Assembly (NCBI RefSeq): GCF_018224885.1
Contig: NZ_JAGTXB010000023.1
Coordinates: 62,001-126,000 of the forward strand
Direction: 5' to 3'
Origin: Chitinophaga hostae
GTDB lineage: Bacteria > Bacteroidota > Bacteroidia > Chitinophagales > Chitinophagaceae
DNA: 64,000 bases
Shown here: positions 18,930 through 28,305 of the stretch, one piece after another
How positions within the stretch are numbered: the first letter of the stretch is position 1
Layout of the letters: each line of letters starts with the position of its first letter
Notes under the pieces: model-generated
The model's database searches: none
The model's input: the letters and a program-made list of their open reading frames with translations, nothing else
Told to the model about the DNA's origin: nothing
Translations under genes and position numbers: made by a program

Positions 18930-19529
18930 TCAGGGACGGGATTGGTCCAGCAGCAGACCGGAGAAAAGGAGGAAAGGGAGAATACCGTCGGTATTGGTAT
19001 AAAAGAAAAATTTGATGCTTTTTACGGCGAGGACCATATGTTCTTTCACGGTATTACGGGAAATGCCCAGTTCCATGGCTACTTCTTCATAGCTTTTGCT
19101 TTCTTCCCGGCATAACCTGAACACTTTTTGCCGTTGGGGTGGCAATTGCCGGATCGCTTCATGCAATAATGTTTCGTATTGTTTCCAGAGCAGGCGGGTA
19201 TCGGCATCATTGGCCTGCTGTTGCAATTGCTGCATTACCTGCAGGCGAAGCGCTTCATCGGCGGTGATCTTCTTTATTGATTTAAATACATGATTACGGG
19301 TAATGCGGTACAGGTATCCGCTAAAGGACAATGCGGGATTGATCCGCTCCCTTATCTCCCATATCTTTATAAATACTTCCTGCAGCGCGTCTTCCGCGAA
19401 TTCAGGAACATTGACAAAGTGGAGAATATATGTGTACAGTGAGGGGTAATATTGGTTGTATAATGTTATAAAAGCTTCTGCATCCCCTTGCTGCAGTTTC
19501 CTTAACAGAACCGCTTCTTCATTGCCCAC
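18930..19529 (-). CDS. ECF-type RNA polymerase sigma factor
   Basis: A 199-residue protein with region 2 (FITLYNQYYPSLYTYILHFV, then AEDALQEVFIKIWEIRERI) and region 4 (LPPQRQKVFRLCREESKSYE, then VAMELGISRNTVKEHM). This is the Bacteroidota FecI-like ECF class paired with FecR. The C-terminus has an extra hydrophobic end (DGILPFLLFSGLLL), also seen in several Bacteroidota relatives. It probably drives the SusC-SusD-ASST-cytochrome run downstream. Confidence 0.93.
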   Translation of the reverse strand: MGNEEAVLLRKLQQGDAEAFITLYNQYYPSLYTYILHFVNVPEFAEDALQEVFIKIWEIRERINPALSFSGYLYRITRNHVFKSIKKITADEALRLQVMQQLQQQANDADTRLLWKQYETLLHEAIRQLPPQRQKVFRLCREESKSYEEVAMELGISRNTVKEHMVLAVKSIKFFFYTNTDGILPFLLFSGLLLDQSRP

Positions 19530-19571
19530 TGGATTCCTGTTTTGGAAGCTAATTTAAACAATTTGGCGGGA

Positions 19572-19770
19572 AATGCAGCGGATTTTTTTCTTGCCCAGGA
19601 TTAAACTGATTTTGATGATTTACAGGATTTTTTCTTTTTGATTTTAAAAGATTTGGGGAGACATAAGCGAATACATCTTCTCAAATCTTTTAAAATCAAA
19701 TTATAATCACAAATAAAAAATCCTGAAAATCATCAAAATCAGTTTAATCCTGGGCAAGAAAAAAACCGCA
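19572..19770. repeat. long palindromic element 2
   Basis: An inverted repeat of the same family as element 1, with tip motif CTTGCCCAGGATTAAACTGAT and its complement at the far end. The inner stem is ATTTTAAAAGATTTG and its complement. The centre is decayed: AAGCGAAT is present on the left but its partner is lost. The right arm has an extra 13-base or so AT-rich insert. It lies between two genes on the same strand, downstream of the NmrA-like gene and upstream of the sigma gene, so it is not confined to convergent gaps. Confidence 0.88.
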
Positions 19771-20643
19771 TCAGGAGAGCAGTGTGGCATAATCGACCGC
19801 GAACTGTGAGAAGCTGCGGGGCACATGGCCGGTTATTTCCTGCACTGCGGGCGATACGGCGGCGGCTTCTCCACGGGCGTAGTGGGCATAGTCTTCCAGC
19901 AGGCCTTCGGCTTGCCAGGCAGGAAAACCAGCCTGCAGCAGGGCATTTTGGAGGTCCTCGTCCGATACGTTGATATAGTTGATGGAACGTCCCATTGCTG
20001 TGGAGAGTTGTGCCGCCAGCTCTGTATGAGTGAGTGATTCAGGGCCGGTGATATTGTATATTTTATTGGTATGTCCGGGCCGGGTGAGGGCAGCAGCGGC
20101 TACTGCTGCGATGTCGCGGATATCCACGATGCTGATAGGGGCGCTGCCTGCGGTAGCGAAGAATTTATTTTGACGGATAATGGTTTCCCGGAAACCGAGT
20201 AGTCCCTGCATAAATAAATTGGGGCGTAGGAAGGTGTAATCCATACCGGAAGAGCGGATCAATGCTTCTACTTCGGCGTGGTAGCGAAGAAAACGCACTG
20301 GCGATTGCGGGTCAGCATGCAGCTGTGAGAGCTTTACAATGTGCTGTACACTGCTGCCGGCGGCCATTTTCACGAAATCGCTTTGCAGTTGTCCGGCCTG
20401 GGCGGAGGAATTGGTCAGCAGGAAAGCTTTTTCCATGCCTTCCAGCGCCCTGGCAATGCTGCGGGGATCATTAAAATCGGCAATCACTATTTCTGCACCG
20501 GGAAGCGCGCGGAGTTTGCCGGCTTGTTCATCTGCCGTTCTTACCATAGCACGGAAACGAACGCCTTGTGCGGATAACTGTTGGGCCAGTGCAGTACCTA
20601 TGGTGCCGGTGGCGCCTGTAATCAGTATTTTTGCTGTTGTCAT
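19771..20643 (-). CDS. NmrA-like NAD(P)H-binding protein (atypical SDR)
   Basis: A 290-residue protein with a Rossmann start (ILITGATGTIGTALAQQL, GxxGxxG) and the pattern of the NmrA/QOR2 subfamily of atypical SDRs (KLSQLHADP; YTFLRPNLFMQGLL). It probably binds NADP(H) and either reduces quinones or acts as a redox sensor. It lacks the YxxxK catalytic pair of classical SDRs. The stop abuts palindromic element 2. Confidence 0.85.
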   Translation of the reverse strand: MTTAKILITGATGTIGTALAQQLSAQGVRFRAMVRTADEQAGKLRALPGAEIVIADFNDPRSIARALEGMEKAFLLTNSSAQAGQLQSDFVKMAAGSSVQHIVKLSQLHADPQSPVRFLRYHAEVEALIRSSGMDYTFLRPNLFMQGLLGFRETIIRQNKFFATAGSAPISIVDIRDIAAVAAAALTRPGHTNKIYNITGPESLTHTELAAQLSTAMGRSINYINVSDEDLQNALLQAGFPAWQAEGLLEDYAHYARGEAAAVSPAVQEITGHVPRSFSQFAVDYATLLS

Positions 20644-20737
20644 AGTTATTATGTTTTATGATGCAAAGCTCCTGTTTCGTTGCTGCCCGGCATTGTAAGA
20701 AAACGAAATCGTCTCTGTAAGGCAGCGGCAAGTTAAA

Positions 20738-20767
20738 TTTGATAGTTGCCGGGATTTATTATCTTCG
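20738..20767 (+). promoter_or_regulatory. candidate promoter for the metE leader
   Basis: TTTG at 20738-20741 and TATCTTCG at 20760-20767 are separated by 18 bases, close to the Bacteroidota pattern TTTG-19-TAnnTTTG. Transcription would start some 25 bases before the riboswitch aptamer. Confidence 0.45.
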
Positions 20768-20797
20768 CCCCCGGTTCTTTACGTATTACGATCGAAG

Positions 20798-20971
20798 CAA
20801 GTATTGGTTCCCGCTGAAAAGCGGGATTAAAAGGGAACTGTGTGCAAATCACAGGCTGTCCCGCAACTGTAAGTTCTATGCGGCATATAAGCTGCAACCG
20901 GTAAACGATATACCACTGTTCCGTCAGGAATGGGAAGGTGTTTACCGGCGGAACAAGCCAGGAGACCTGCC
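20798..20971 (+). promoter_or_regulatory. cobalamin (B12) riboswitch upstream of metE
   Basis: The conserved cobalamin-aptamer blocks appear in order: GGTTCCCGCTGAAAAGCGGG, AAAAGGGAACTGTGTG, the B12 box CACAGGCTGTCCCGCAACTG followed by TAA, and the 3' element GCCAGGAGACCTGCC. It lies 236 bases before metE. In the known logic, adenosylcobalamin binding turns off the B12-independent methionine synthase when B12 is available. Confidence 0.93.
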
Positions 20972-21017
20972 TTTATTTTACTTTGACGCTGCTTTCGGGG
21001 ATTGGGGCAGGTCAGGT
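20964..21017 (+). promoter_or_regulatory. putative expression platform of the metE riboswitch
   Basis: GACCTGCC at 20964-20971, the 3' end of the aptamer, is perfectly complementary to GGCAGGTC at 21006-21013. The second copy is followed by AGGTTTT. The pair would form a hairpin that competes with aptamer closure and could act as a weak terminator. The pairing is seen in sequence; the switching role is inferred. Confidence 0.5.
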
Positions 21018-21206
21018 TTTGATATGTAGTAATTTCAGGAACAGCGTAAAGCGTATGCACTCTTTTAACAGGAGCGTAAACGCTGGTTGTTGCAGCTGTT
21101 CTGATAATTACGGCATCTTCTCCTTTCTTATACTCCCTCCCGTTAAGCATTGCTATAGTAAGTAAAAGAGCGTGAACATCATGTATCACCTTTTAAACAA
21201 TCAGCA

Positions 21207-23498
21207 ATGATTATCCACAACTTAGGCTATCCGAGGATAGGTAGCCAACGTGAATTGAAGAAGGCCTGTGAAAGCTACTGGACAGGCAACACCACTGTTA
21301 CAGATTTAGCTGCCACTGCGGCGGCGATCCGGTTACAGCACTGGACACTGCAGCAGCAGTCGGGGATAGATTGGATCCCCTGCAACGACTTTTCCTATTA
21401 TGACCAGGTACTGGATACCTCGCTGATGGTAGGAGCCATCCCTGACCGTTACCGGCCGCTGACCGCAAAACAGCTGTCCGAAACAGACCTGTTATTTGCG
21501 ATGGCCAGGGGCTATCAGCGGGATGGCGACGATATCACTGCCATGGAAATGACCAAGTGGTTTGATACCAACTACCACTATATTGTGCCTGAATTTACCG
21601 CCGGGCAACATTTTCAGCTGTTTTCGCGCAAGGTGATTGAGCAGTTTCTCGAAGCAAAGCAGGCCGGGTTTAATGCCAAGCCGGTGATACTGGGACCAGT
21701 TTCTTTCCTGTTGCTGGGTAAGGAAAAAACGGCAGGATTTAACCGGCTGTCGCTGATTGACCAGCTGCTGCCGGTATACCTGGAAGTATTGCAGCAACTG
21801 GCCGCCGCCGGCGCTACCGTAGTGCAACTGGATGAACCCTGCCTGTCGCTCAACCTGGCCGCCGAAGCGGTAGCGGCTATCACGAACGCCTATACGAAAA
21901 TACATGCGGCTTTCCCGCAGCTGCATATTGTACTGGCCTCTTATTTTGAATGTTACGGATCGCATCTGCCGGCAGTACTGGCGCTGCCCGTACAAACGCT
22001 GCACCTGGACCTGGTACGTTGTCCGTCGCAACTCGACGATATTTTGCAGACGAATATAGCCGCCAGCCAGCTGCAGCTTTCCCTGGGCGTGGTAGACGGC
22101 AGAAACATCTGGAAGAATGATTATGCGCGCTCACTTATTCTTATTCAGAAAGCGATCGGCGTACTGGGAGAAGCCAGGATTGCGTTGGCGCCTTCCTGCT
22201 CCCTGTTGCATGTGCCCTGTGACCTGGATGACGAAACAGCTATTTCTCCCGAAATAAAAAACTGGATGGCCTTTGCCAAACAGAAATTGCAGGAAGTAAA
22301 AGAACTGCGTGAAATAATACAGGGCAATGTAGCATTGCTGACAGCGAATGAAGATGCCCTCCGCGCCCGTTCGGTATCCGGGTTGATTCACCGCAAACCG
22401 GTGAAGGATCGTGTAGCGGCATTTACTGCGGCAGATGCCAGCAGAAAAAGCTCATTTACGGTAAGACAAGGTATACAACAGCAACAGTTTAGATTGCCTT
22501 TGTTCCCCACTACCACCATTGGTTCGTTCCCGCAAACGGATGATATCCGGCAACTAAGGGCCCGGTTTAAGAAAAAGGAACTCACGGAGGCGCAATATGA
22601 TGCCGCCATTGAAAAAGCCACTATTGATGTAATTCGCTGGCAGGAGGAGATTGGATTGGATGTGCTGGTACATGGCGAGTTTGAGCGTAACGACATGGTA
22701 GAATATTTCGGAGAGCAACTGGACGGATTCCTGTTTACAAAAAATGGTTGGGTGCAGAGTTATGGCAGCCGTTGTGTAAAACCACCGGTGATCTTTGGTG
22801 ATGTAAGTCGCCCGGCGGATATGACCGTGCGCTGGAGCAGTTTTGCACAAGCCCATACCAACAAATTAATGAAAGGGATGCTTACCGGTCCGGTAACAAT
22901 TTTGCAATGGTCTTTTGTGAGAGACGACCAGCCCAGATCAGCCACCACCAACCAGATTGCCTGGGCGATCCGTGATGAGGTAGTAGCCCTGGAAAAAGCC
23001 GGTATTAAAGTAATACAGATCGATGAACCCGCCATTCGCGAAGGTTTGCCTTTACGCCGCGAAAACTGGGCAGCCTACCTGGAATGGGCGGTACAGGCAT
23101 TCCGTATAGCCGCCAGCGGGGTAAAAGATGAAACACAGATCCACACGCATATGTGCTATAGTGAATTCAATGATATCATTGAACATATTGCCGCTATGGA
23201 TGCCGATGTGATCACCATTGAAACATCACGCTCACAAATGGAGTTGCTGGATGCGTTTGCAGATTTTAAATATCCGAATGAAATAGGCCCCGGCGTATAC
23301 GATATCCACTCTCCCCGTCAACCGGGCGCGGAAGAAATGATCGCTTTACTGGAAAAAGCCGCCGCCACCCTGCCGGCAAGGAATCTATGGGTAAATCCCG
23401 ACTGCGGATTAAAAACGCGTAAGTGGCCTGAAACCAAAGCAGCTTTAACCAACATGGTAAAAGCGGCTGTTGCCATGAGAGAAAAAGCAGCTTTATAA
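21207..23498 (+). CDS. metE: cobalamin-independent methionine synthase
   Basis: A 763-residue protein of the usual MetE length. It transfers methyl from methyltetrahydrofolate-glutamates to homocysteine. The N-terminal domain starts NLGYPRIGSQRELKKACESYW. The catalytic C-terminal domain has FPTTTIGSFPQTDDIR, LDVLVHGEFERNDMVEYFGE and the zinc-site motifs IHTHMCYSEFND (His and Cys) and NPDCGLKTR (Cys). It stands behind a cobalamin riboswitch, which fits its role as the B12-free alternative. A thioesterase gene follows by 20 bases. Confidence 0.97.
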   Translation: MIIHNLGYPRIGSQRELKKACESYWTGNTTVTDLAATAAAIRLQHWTLQQQSGIDWIPCNDFSYYDQVLDTSLMVGAIPDRYRPLTAKQLSETDLLFAMARGYQRDGDDITAMEMTKWFDTNYHYIVPEFTAGQHFQLFSRKVIEQFLEAKQAGFNAKPVILGPVSFLLLGKEKTAGFNRLSLIDQLLPVYLEVLQQLAAAGATVVQLDEPCLSLNLAAEAVAAITNAYTKIHAAFPQLHIVLASYFECYGSHLPAVLALPVQTLHLDLVRCPSQLDDILQTNIAASQLQLSLGVVDGRNIWKNDYARSLILIQKAIGVLGEARIALAPSCSLLHVPCDLDDETAISPEIKNWMAFAKQKLQEVKELREIIQGNVALLTANEDALRARSVSGLIHRKPVKDRVAAFTAADASRKSSFTVRQGIQQQQFRLPLFPTTTIGSFPQTDDIRQLRARFKKKELTEAQYDAAIEKATIDVIRWQEEIGLDVLVHGEFERNDMVEYFGEQLDGFLFTKNGWVQSYGSRCVKPPVIFGDVSRPADMTVRWSSFAQAHTNKLMKGMLTGPVTILQWSFVRDDQPRSATTNQIAWAIRDEVVALEKAGIKVIQIDEPAIREGLPLRRENWAAYLEWAVQAFRIAASGVKDETQIHTHMCYSEFNDIIEHIAAMDADVITIETSRSQMELLDAFADFKYPNEIGPGVYDIHSPRQPGAEEMIALLEKAAATLPARNLWVNPDCGLKTRKWPETKAALTNMVKAAVAMREKAAL

Positions 23499-23518
23499 AA
23501 CCGATAAACAAAACGACG

Positions 23519-23902
23519 ATGACTATAGCAGAAAGAATACAACATTCGGAAACCAGCATCTTTAAAGCGGTATTTCCCAGTACCACCAACCACTACGATA
23601 CCCTCTTTGGTGGTACCGCCATGTCACTGATGGATGAAGTGGCATTTATAACAGCCACCCGTTTTGCGCGGAAAAAAATGGTGACCGTATCTTCCGGTAA
23701 AATAGATTTTACCCGTCCTATTCCGGCTGGTACAATTGTGGAGCTGATTGGCAAAGTAACGGAAGTGGGGAATACCAGTTTAAAAGTGCTGGTGGAATTA
23801 TATATAGAAGAGATGTATTCGGATAGCCGGGAGAAGGCTATTTCAGGCACTTTCAGCCTTGTGGCGATTGGGGATGATAAGCAGCCGGTGAGAATTCTAT
23901 AG
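23519..23902 (+). CDS. hotdog-fold acyl-CoA thioesterase
   Basis: A 127-residue protein of the YciA/BFIT acyl-CoA thioesterase type. It has the hotdog helix start NHYDTLFGGTAMSLMDEVA, with the catalytic Asp in the LMDE stretch, then KIDFTRPIPAGTIVELIGKV. It should hydrolyse acyl-CoA to free acid and CoA; chain preference is unknown. It follows metE by 20 bases and is probably read from the same transcript, though no metabolic link is evident. Confidence 0.88.
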   Translation: MTIAERIQHSETSIFKAVFPSTTNHYDTLFGGTAMSLMDEVAFITATRFARKKMVTVSSGKIDFTRPIPAGTIVELIGKVTEVGNTSLKVLVELYIEEMYSDSREKAISGTFSLVAIGDDKQPVRIL

Positions 23903-24136
23903 TTTTTTCTTGCCCAGGATTTTTTCTTGCCCAGGATTAACGGTGATTATGATGATTTTCAGGATTTTTTCTTGTAATTATAATTTGATTTTAAAAGATT
24001 TGGGAAGATCTAAGCGAATTTATCCGCTTAGATCTTCCCGAATCTTTTAAAATCAAAAAAGAAAAAATCCTGAAAATCATCATAATCACCGTTAATCCTG
24101 GGCAAGAAAAAATCCCGGGCAAGAAAAATTCCGCTA
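23903..24136. repeat. long palindromic element 3
   Basis: A well-preserved member of the palindrome family in a convergent gap. The tip motif CTTGCCCAGGATT occurs twice on the left; on the right the second copy is altered to ATCCCGGGCAAG. The centre is GATCTAAGCG, a 6-base AATTTA spacer, then TCCGCTTAGATC. The left arm has about 10 extra bases (GTAATTATAA) without a partner. It fills nearly the whole gap between the thioesterase gene and the convergent lipoprotein gene. Confidence 0.9.
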
Positions 24137-24140
24137 TATG

Positions 24141-25088
24141 CTAGTATTTATTAAGATCTCTTACGCCGAGTACTTCGGTGGAGATTTCTCCCAGCCAACC
24201 GGCTTCCGCACGCTGACCGGTATGTACTTTAATGAAGTCAATGCCGGGTAATTTGACAGGTTTGCCATCTTTGTCAACGGCCCAGTCCAGTTTGATTTTT
24301 GAATCACTGTCGTCGTTGCTCAGGTTATCTGAATAGCCCCATGAAAGTGCCGGACATATGAAGTAGGGTTGTGTAGGATCGCTGGACGTATTTTTGATGC
24401 CAGCGCTGGATAGTTTGGTACCGGTAAACGTGATACTGTCGCCTTTCCACTGAGGGTAGTAGGATTGATCGTGGAATACGTTCCTGGACAGGTAACCGGA
24501 ATCTCCTCTGTTATCTTTCCAACGGATATATTTTGCGTCGCTTACATACGCATCGTCCGGGTTCGGCTCACGCACTTTGTTTTCGTCAGGTTTGTAGTAG
24601 GTGATCTGGTAGTTCCTGGTGGTTTTGGAGCTGTTGTATTCGGAGCCGGCAATTTCGTACCACTCATCATCCGGCAGTCCGTTTTTATTTTTATCTGCAG
24701 ACACTGAAATAACCCCCGGCTCTGCAAAGTTGGCGAATGCGTTGCCCAGTACAATGAAAGAGTATTCGCCCGGGGTATTTTTAATAGTATGGTCAAAGCC
24801 CATTACCACGTAACCACCGAAACCACCCAGTGAAATCATGTCTTCTTTTGCGAGGGCAGCCAGGGCGTAATCTGCCATTTCTTTTTCCTTGTTGCCGTTT
24901 TTCCATTCCGGCAGTGTGTTGGTGAACTGCCCTGGTGCAGGGAAATATTCAAATACTTTGGTTACCTTATTCACTGTTGGACCGGGATAAACAGGATCCG
25001 GCGGTGTAACTACCTCGTTTTTATCTTTGGAGCAACTGCTGGCTATCATGGCCGTGATAACGGCTACGAGTAAAAATCTTCTTTTCAT
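24141..25088 (-). CDS. surface lipoprotein of the cobalamin-uptake operon
   Basis: A 315-residue lipoprotein, started at MKRRFLLVAVITAM because the lipobox (IASSC) follows at once; the frame extends 95 codons further up over the preceding gene. The middle part has the stretch ADKNKNGLPDDEWYEIAGSE, typical of Bacteroidota proteins annotated only as cell surface protein, with acidic, probably calcium-binding turns. It is the third gene behind a cobalamin riboswitch, 20 bases after the BtuG-like gene. A role in cobalamin capture at the surface, perhaps like BtuH, is inferred from position. Confidence 0.75.
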   Translation of the reverse strand: MKRRFLLVAVITAMIASSCSKDKNEVVTPPDPVYPGPTVNKVTKVFEYFPAPGQFTNTLPEWKNGNKEKEMADYALAALAKEDMISLGGFGGYVVMGFDHTIKNTPGEYSFIVLGNAFANFAEPGVISVSADKNKNGLPDDEWYEIAGSEYNSSKTTRNYQITYYKPDENKVREPNPDDAYVSDAKYIRWKDNRGDSGYLSRNVFHDQSYYPQWKGDSITFTGTKLSSAGIKNTSSDPTQPYFICPALSWGYSDNLSNDDSDSKIKLDWAVDKDGKPVKLPGIDFIKVHTGQRAEAGWLGEISTEVLGVRDLNKY

Positions 25089-25108
25089 AATGTATAATTC
25101 AAGTGTGA

Positions 25109-26260
25109 TTATTTGTTGGCTTTTACAAACACAATATGCCCTGGTATGTCGCCCGTAAAGGCCGACCATTTCTTTTTCCCGGTTTTGTCGAAGCAATACA
25201 AAGTGCCGGATGACACATAATCTTTTGCATCGGATACAAAGATTTCTTTGGTAGCCGGATTTACGGTAACGCCGTAAGGCATTTTGATTAATTTCTCTGT
25301 GCCATCGGTAATGAAGTTGGTGTTCAGCAACGTTTCTGTTTTTACGTTCACCATGTTGTAGGTGATCGTCCATTTACCGGTATTGTAGCTGAATTCAGAG
25401 CCATATACGTAGGCGGTATCACCGGAAATAACAATGTCGCTGGCACCGATATCAAATGTTTTCTTTACTTCATCTCTTTTGGTATCGATCACAAAAAGTT
25501 TGGATGGAATGCCGCGGTAGTTACCGCGTGAGGTAACATATATGTCGCCGTCGCTATCCGCTTTTACGTGATGAAGATTGATAGCCACATCAATCTTTTT
25601 AAGCTCCGTGAAAGTCGTCAGGTCAATGACAGATACGGTGCGGTCGTAGTTGGGTACGCGGTAGCCGCCTGAATTAGCTACATATAATTTGTTTCCCACG
25701 ATCGCCATTTCTTCCGGCTGATAGCCTACAATTACTTTGCGGAGTACCTGGAAGGTGGTGGTATCTACTTCCGCTACAAAGCCGATAGGTGCATTGGCTT
25801 CTATTTTCACTGGGCCGGCATAAGAACTCACATAGGCTTTACCGTTAGCGAAGGTAATATAGCGGCAGTTGAGGATATCGATTTTTCCAAGCCTTTTGGC
25901 ATCTGCCACATTCATCACTTCCACTTTGTTGGACACGTTGATCACCGCATATAATTTGTTGCCGTAGATCTGGATATCGTTGCCTACATCGCCGAGTTCT
26001 TTTACTACCGAAGGATTGTTTTGTGCGTAAATGTTTTTGTGATAAATACCGGTGGTGTAGTCAAAGTAATCCAGGGAAGCCTTGTTGCTGCCCATATTGC
26101 CTTCATTCAGCATATACAGGCCTGCATAAGGTGCGCCGGGTTCCGGGTTGGTCACAGGTGTGAGCACCGGCGGTACAATGGTTTCATTTTTTCTGCAGCC
26201 GCTGAATATTAGTCCGGTTGCTGCTATCAGTAAACAGGTGTGTTTAAAATGTTTCATCAC
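25109..26260 (-). CDS. btuG: BtuG-like surface beta-propeller lipoprotein (DUF5074)
   Basis: A 383-residue lipoprotein (lipobox FSGC) built of repeated beta-propeller blades, for example VIDLTTFTELKKIDVAINLH, GNKLYVANSGGYRVP and PYGVTVNPATKEIFVSDAKD. This is the YncE/DUF5074 type. In Bacteroides, BtuG is a seven-bladed propeller that binds B12 very tightly and caps BtuB. The gene follows a BtuB-like receptor by 11 bases under a cobalamin riboswitch, the same arrangement. Function by family and context; symbol tentative. Confidence 0.82.
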   Translation of the reverse strand: MMKHFKHTCLLIAATGLIFSGCRKNETIVPPVLTPVTNPEPGAPYAGLYMLNEGNMGSNKASLDYFDYTTGIYHKNIYAQNNPSVVKELGDVGNDIQIYGNKLYAVINVSNKVEVMNVADAKRLGKIDILNCRYITFANGKAYVSSYAGPVKIEANAPIGFVAEVDTTTFQVLRKVIVGYQPEEMAIVGNKLYVANSGGYRVPNYDRTVSVIDLTTFTELKKIDVAINLHHVKADSDGDIYVTSRGNYRGIPSKLFVIDTKRDEVKKTFDIGASDIVISGDTAYVYGSEFSYNTGKWTITYNMVNVKTETLLNTNFITDGTEKLIKMPYGVTVNPATKEIFVSDAKDYVSSGTLYCFDKTGKKKWSAFTGDIPGHIVFVKANK

Positions 26261-26271
26261 AATATTTATAA

Positions 26272-28305
26272 TTAAATATTTACGGTTAAAATGAAGCGAT
26301 AATTTCTGCCCGGCATCGGGTAGCTGATCACTACTTCATAGAACTGGTTGGCCAGGTTATTTACCTGTGCTGTAATGTGAAAGTGTGTATGTTTATAACT
26401 GAACTGTTTGCCCAGGGAAATATCGCTGGTATACCATGGCTGCACGTAATTCTCCCGTTTATTTTCCTTGCCGTTATATCGTTCGCCGGTATAAATAAAG
26501 CTGTAGTTGGCTTCCCAGTTGTTGAAGTCGGCGGCCAGGATCAGTGAGCCGCTGTTGCGGGGAATATAGGCGATCTGATCGCCATAAAAGAGATCGCCGG
26601 GGTTAGTGAAATCCTGCGCACGCTGGAAAGTATAGGTGGCTTTGAGGCTCATATCCAGGCGTTGACGGATACGCCACCCGGCTTTTGCTTTTACATCGAG
26701 TCCTTTTATTTTCACCTGTCCCAGGTTCATCATGCTCCACACAAACTGGTTCTGTCCCGGTACTGCTACGATTTTGTCTGTTACTTCGTTGTAGTAGCCA
26801 TCTAGTTCTATGCCTGCTATCGTGAACCATTTATCTGTGAACGTTTTATTCCAGGTGATGCCGGCGTCGTATTGTGTAGCGAATTCCGGTTGCAGGAAAC
26901 GGTTACCGATTTCTGTATAGTAGAGGTCATTGAAAGTAGGCATGCGGAAAATGCGTTTGTAGAATGCACGTAAACGCAGATCGGGTGCGGGGAAGGGTTG
27001 CCAGGAAATAAATACTGCCGGTGTAAATTTTTGCTGGTAAGGTGCGCCGGCATTTTGTTTTACGGTTTCATTAACGAAGGTGCCGAGTATACTGGCCTGC
27101 GCGCTGAACCGCTGAAAGTTCACTGCGGATGCTGCCGCTACCAGGGTGGTATACCTGGTAGGGTAACTGAATTCTTTCAGATCAGCATCGAGTTTTGTCC
27201 ATTGAAAGTCGCCGGAGAGGGAAACGGTCCACCAGTTGGTTAGCGCGTACTGGTTGGCCATGGATAAATACGTTTCGTATTGGCGATAATGATTGTTTAC
27301 CGGCAATTGTGCTGTATCCGGCGCCACATAATGCGTATAGTCGTAAGCGTATTTGCCATTCAGCAGGATGCTGTACCGTTTGGTGATATCTTTTCGAAAG
27401 GACGATTGTATAAAGAAATCGCGGTCCCACAGCCGGTCCACATGTCCGTATACATTGTTCACAATAAACCCGGGGAGTCCTCTTTCGGAGTTATAGTAAT
27501 ATATTTTTGCGCTCCACTCGCCGCGGTTCATTACCCCGTTTAACCCGCCTTCCACGCGTACGGCGTTAATATCCCCGTTTCTGCGGTAGGCGCTGGTGTC
27601 GTAGGCTACTTTTTGCAGGCTGTCGTAAACTTTGTAGGCGTATTTATAACGGCCGGTGGCGCTGGTCCATTCGGTGCTGAAGGAAGCGGCTATTTTATCG
27701 CTGATCTTTTGCTGCCAGAGCAGGGAGGGGTTAAACAGTCCAAAGGAGCCTGTTTTAAGCGTAGCCCGCAGGTGAGTTTTTTCACCGGGGGCGAATTTAG
27801 GTTTAAGAGAAGTGAGATAAATGGAGCCTGCGGAACCAAAGTCTTTGGCCGGTTGGAAGATATTACTCTTTTGCCCGTTATACAATGCAATTTCTTCCAT
27901 GTTATCCAGGGAAAATTTGCCCAGGTCTACCTGTCCGTTTTGTGCGTTGCCCAGTTGTATGCCATCATAGAAAACACCGGTATGGTTAGTCCCCATGCTG
28001 CGGATATCCACTGTTTTGAGGCCGCCTATGCCGCCATAGTCTTTGATTTGCACGCCGGAGAAGAAGCGGATGGCGTCTGCCACGGAATGGCTGCCCAGTC
28101 TGCCCAGTTCTTTGGCCTGCATTTTTTGTCCCGGGCTTACCTCACCGGTAGCACGGGGCGCTGTTACGGACACTTCGCGGAGTGCTTTCTGCTTAATAGT
28201 ATCTGCCTGCTGGGCCAGGGTGTTTGTTGCCGGCCAGGTGGCGTATACTATTATACATAGCAATCCTTTTGTCAGTGAACAGCTTTGTTCAATGAAACGC
28301 ATCAT
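26272..28305 (-). CDS. btuB: TonB-dependent cobalamin receptor, BtuB-like
   Basis: A 677-residue outer-membrane receptor. It has a signal peptide, a TonB-box-like LREVSVTA, a plug (SVADAIRFFSGVQIKDYGGI, then VDIRSMGTNHTGVFYDGI) and a 22-strand-type barrel ending RNYRFILTVNI. It is smaller than SusC proteins and lacks their extra domain. The cobalamin riboswitch directly before it and the BtuG-like gene behind it mark it as the B12 importer. No inner-membrane btuCDF genes are visible here. Confidence 0.88.
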   Translation of the reverse strand: MMRFIEQSCSLTKGLLCIIVYATWPATNTLAQQADTIKQKALREVSVTAPRATGEVSPGQKMQAKELGRLGSHSVADAIRFFSGVQIKDYGGIGGLKTVDIRSMGTNHTGVFYDGIQLGNAQNGQVDLGKFSLDNMEEIALYNGQKSNIFQPAKDFGSAGSIYLTSLKPKFAPGEKTHLRATLKTGSFGLFNPSLLWQQKISDKIAASFSTEWTSATGRYKYAYKVYDSLQKVAYDTSAYRRNGDINAVRVEGGLNGVMNRGEWSAKIYYYNSERGLPGFIVNNVYGHVDRLWDRDFFIQSSFRKDITKRYSILLNGKYAYDYTHYVAPDTAQLPVNNHYRQYETYLSMANQYALTNWWTVSLSGDFQWTKLDADLKEFSYPTRYTTLVAAASAVNFQRFSAQASILGTFVNETVKQNAGAPYQQKFTPAVFISWQPFPAPDLRLRAFYKRIFRMPTFNDLYYTEIGNRFLQPEFATQYDAGITWNKTFTDKWFTIAGIELDGYYNEVTDKIVAVPGQNQFVWSMMNLGQVKIKGLDVKAKAGWRIRQRLDMSLKATYTFQRAQDFTNPGDLFYGDQIAYIPRNSGSLILAADFNNWEANYSFIYTGERYNGKENKRENYVQPWYTSDISLGKQFSYKHTHFHITAQVNNLANQFYEVVISYPMPGRNYRFILTVNI

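Noticed and set aside
20938..21165. 75-codon open frame upstream of metE
   Set aside because: It starts inside the cobalamin riboswitch and runs over its expression platform; the RNA structure explains the sequence better.
22131..22856. Long antisense frames within metE (and similar antisense frames across SusC, MFS and other genes)
   Set aside because: They overlap well-conserved coding sequence on the other strand and have no recognisable motifs.
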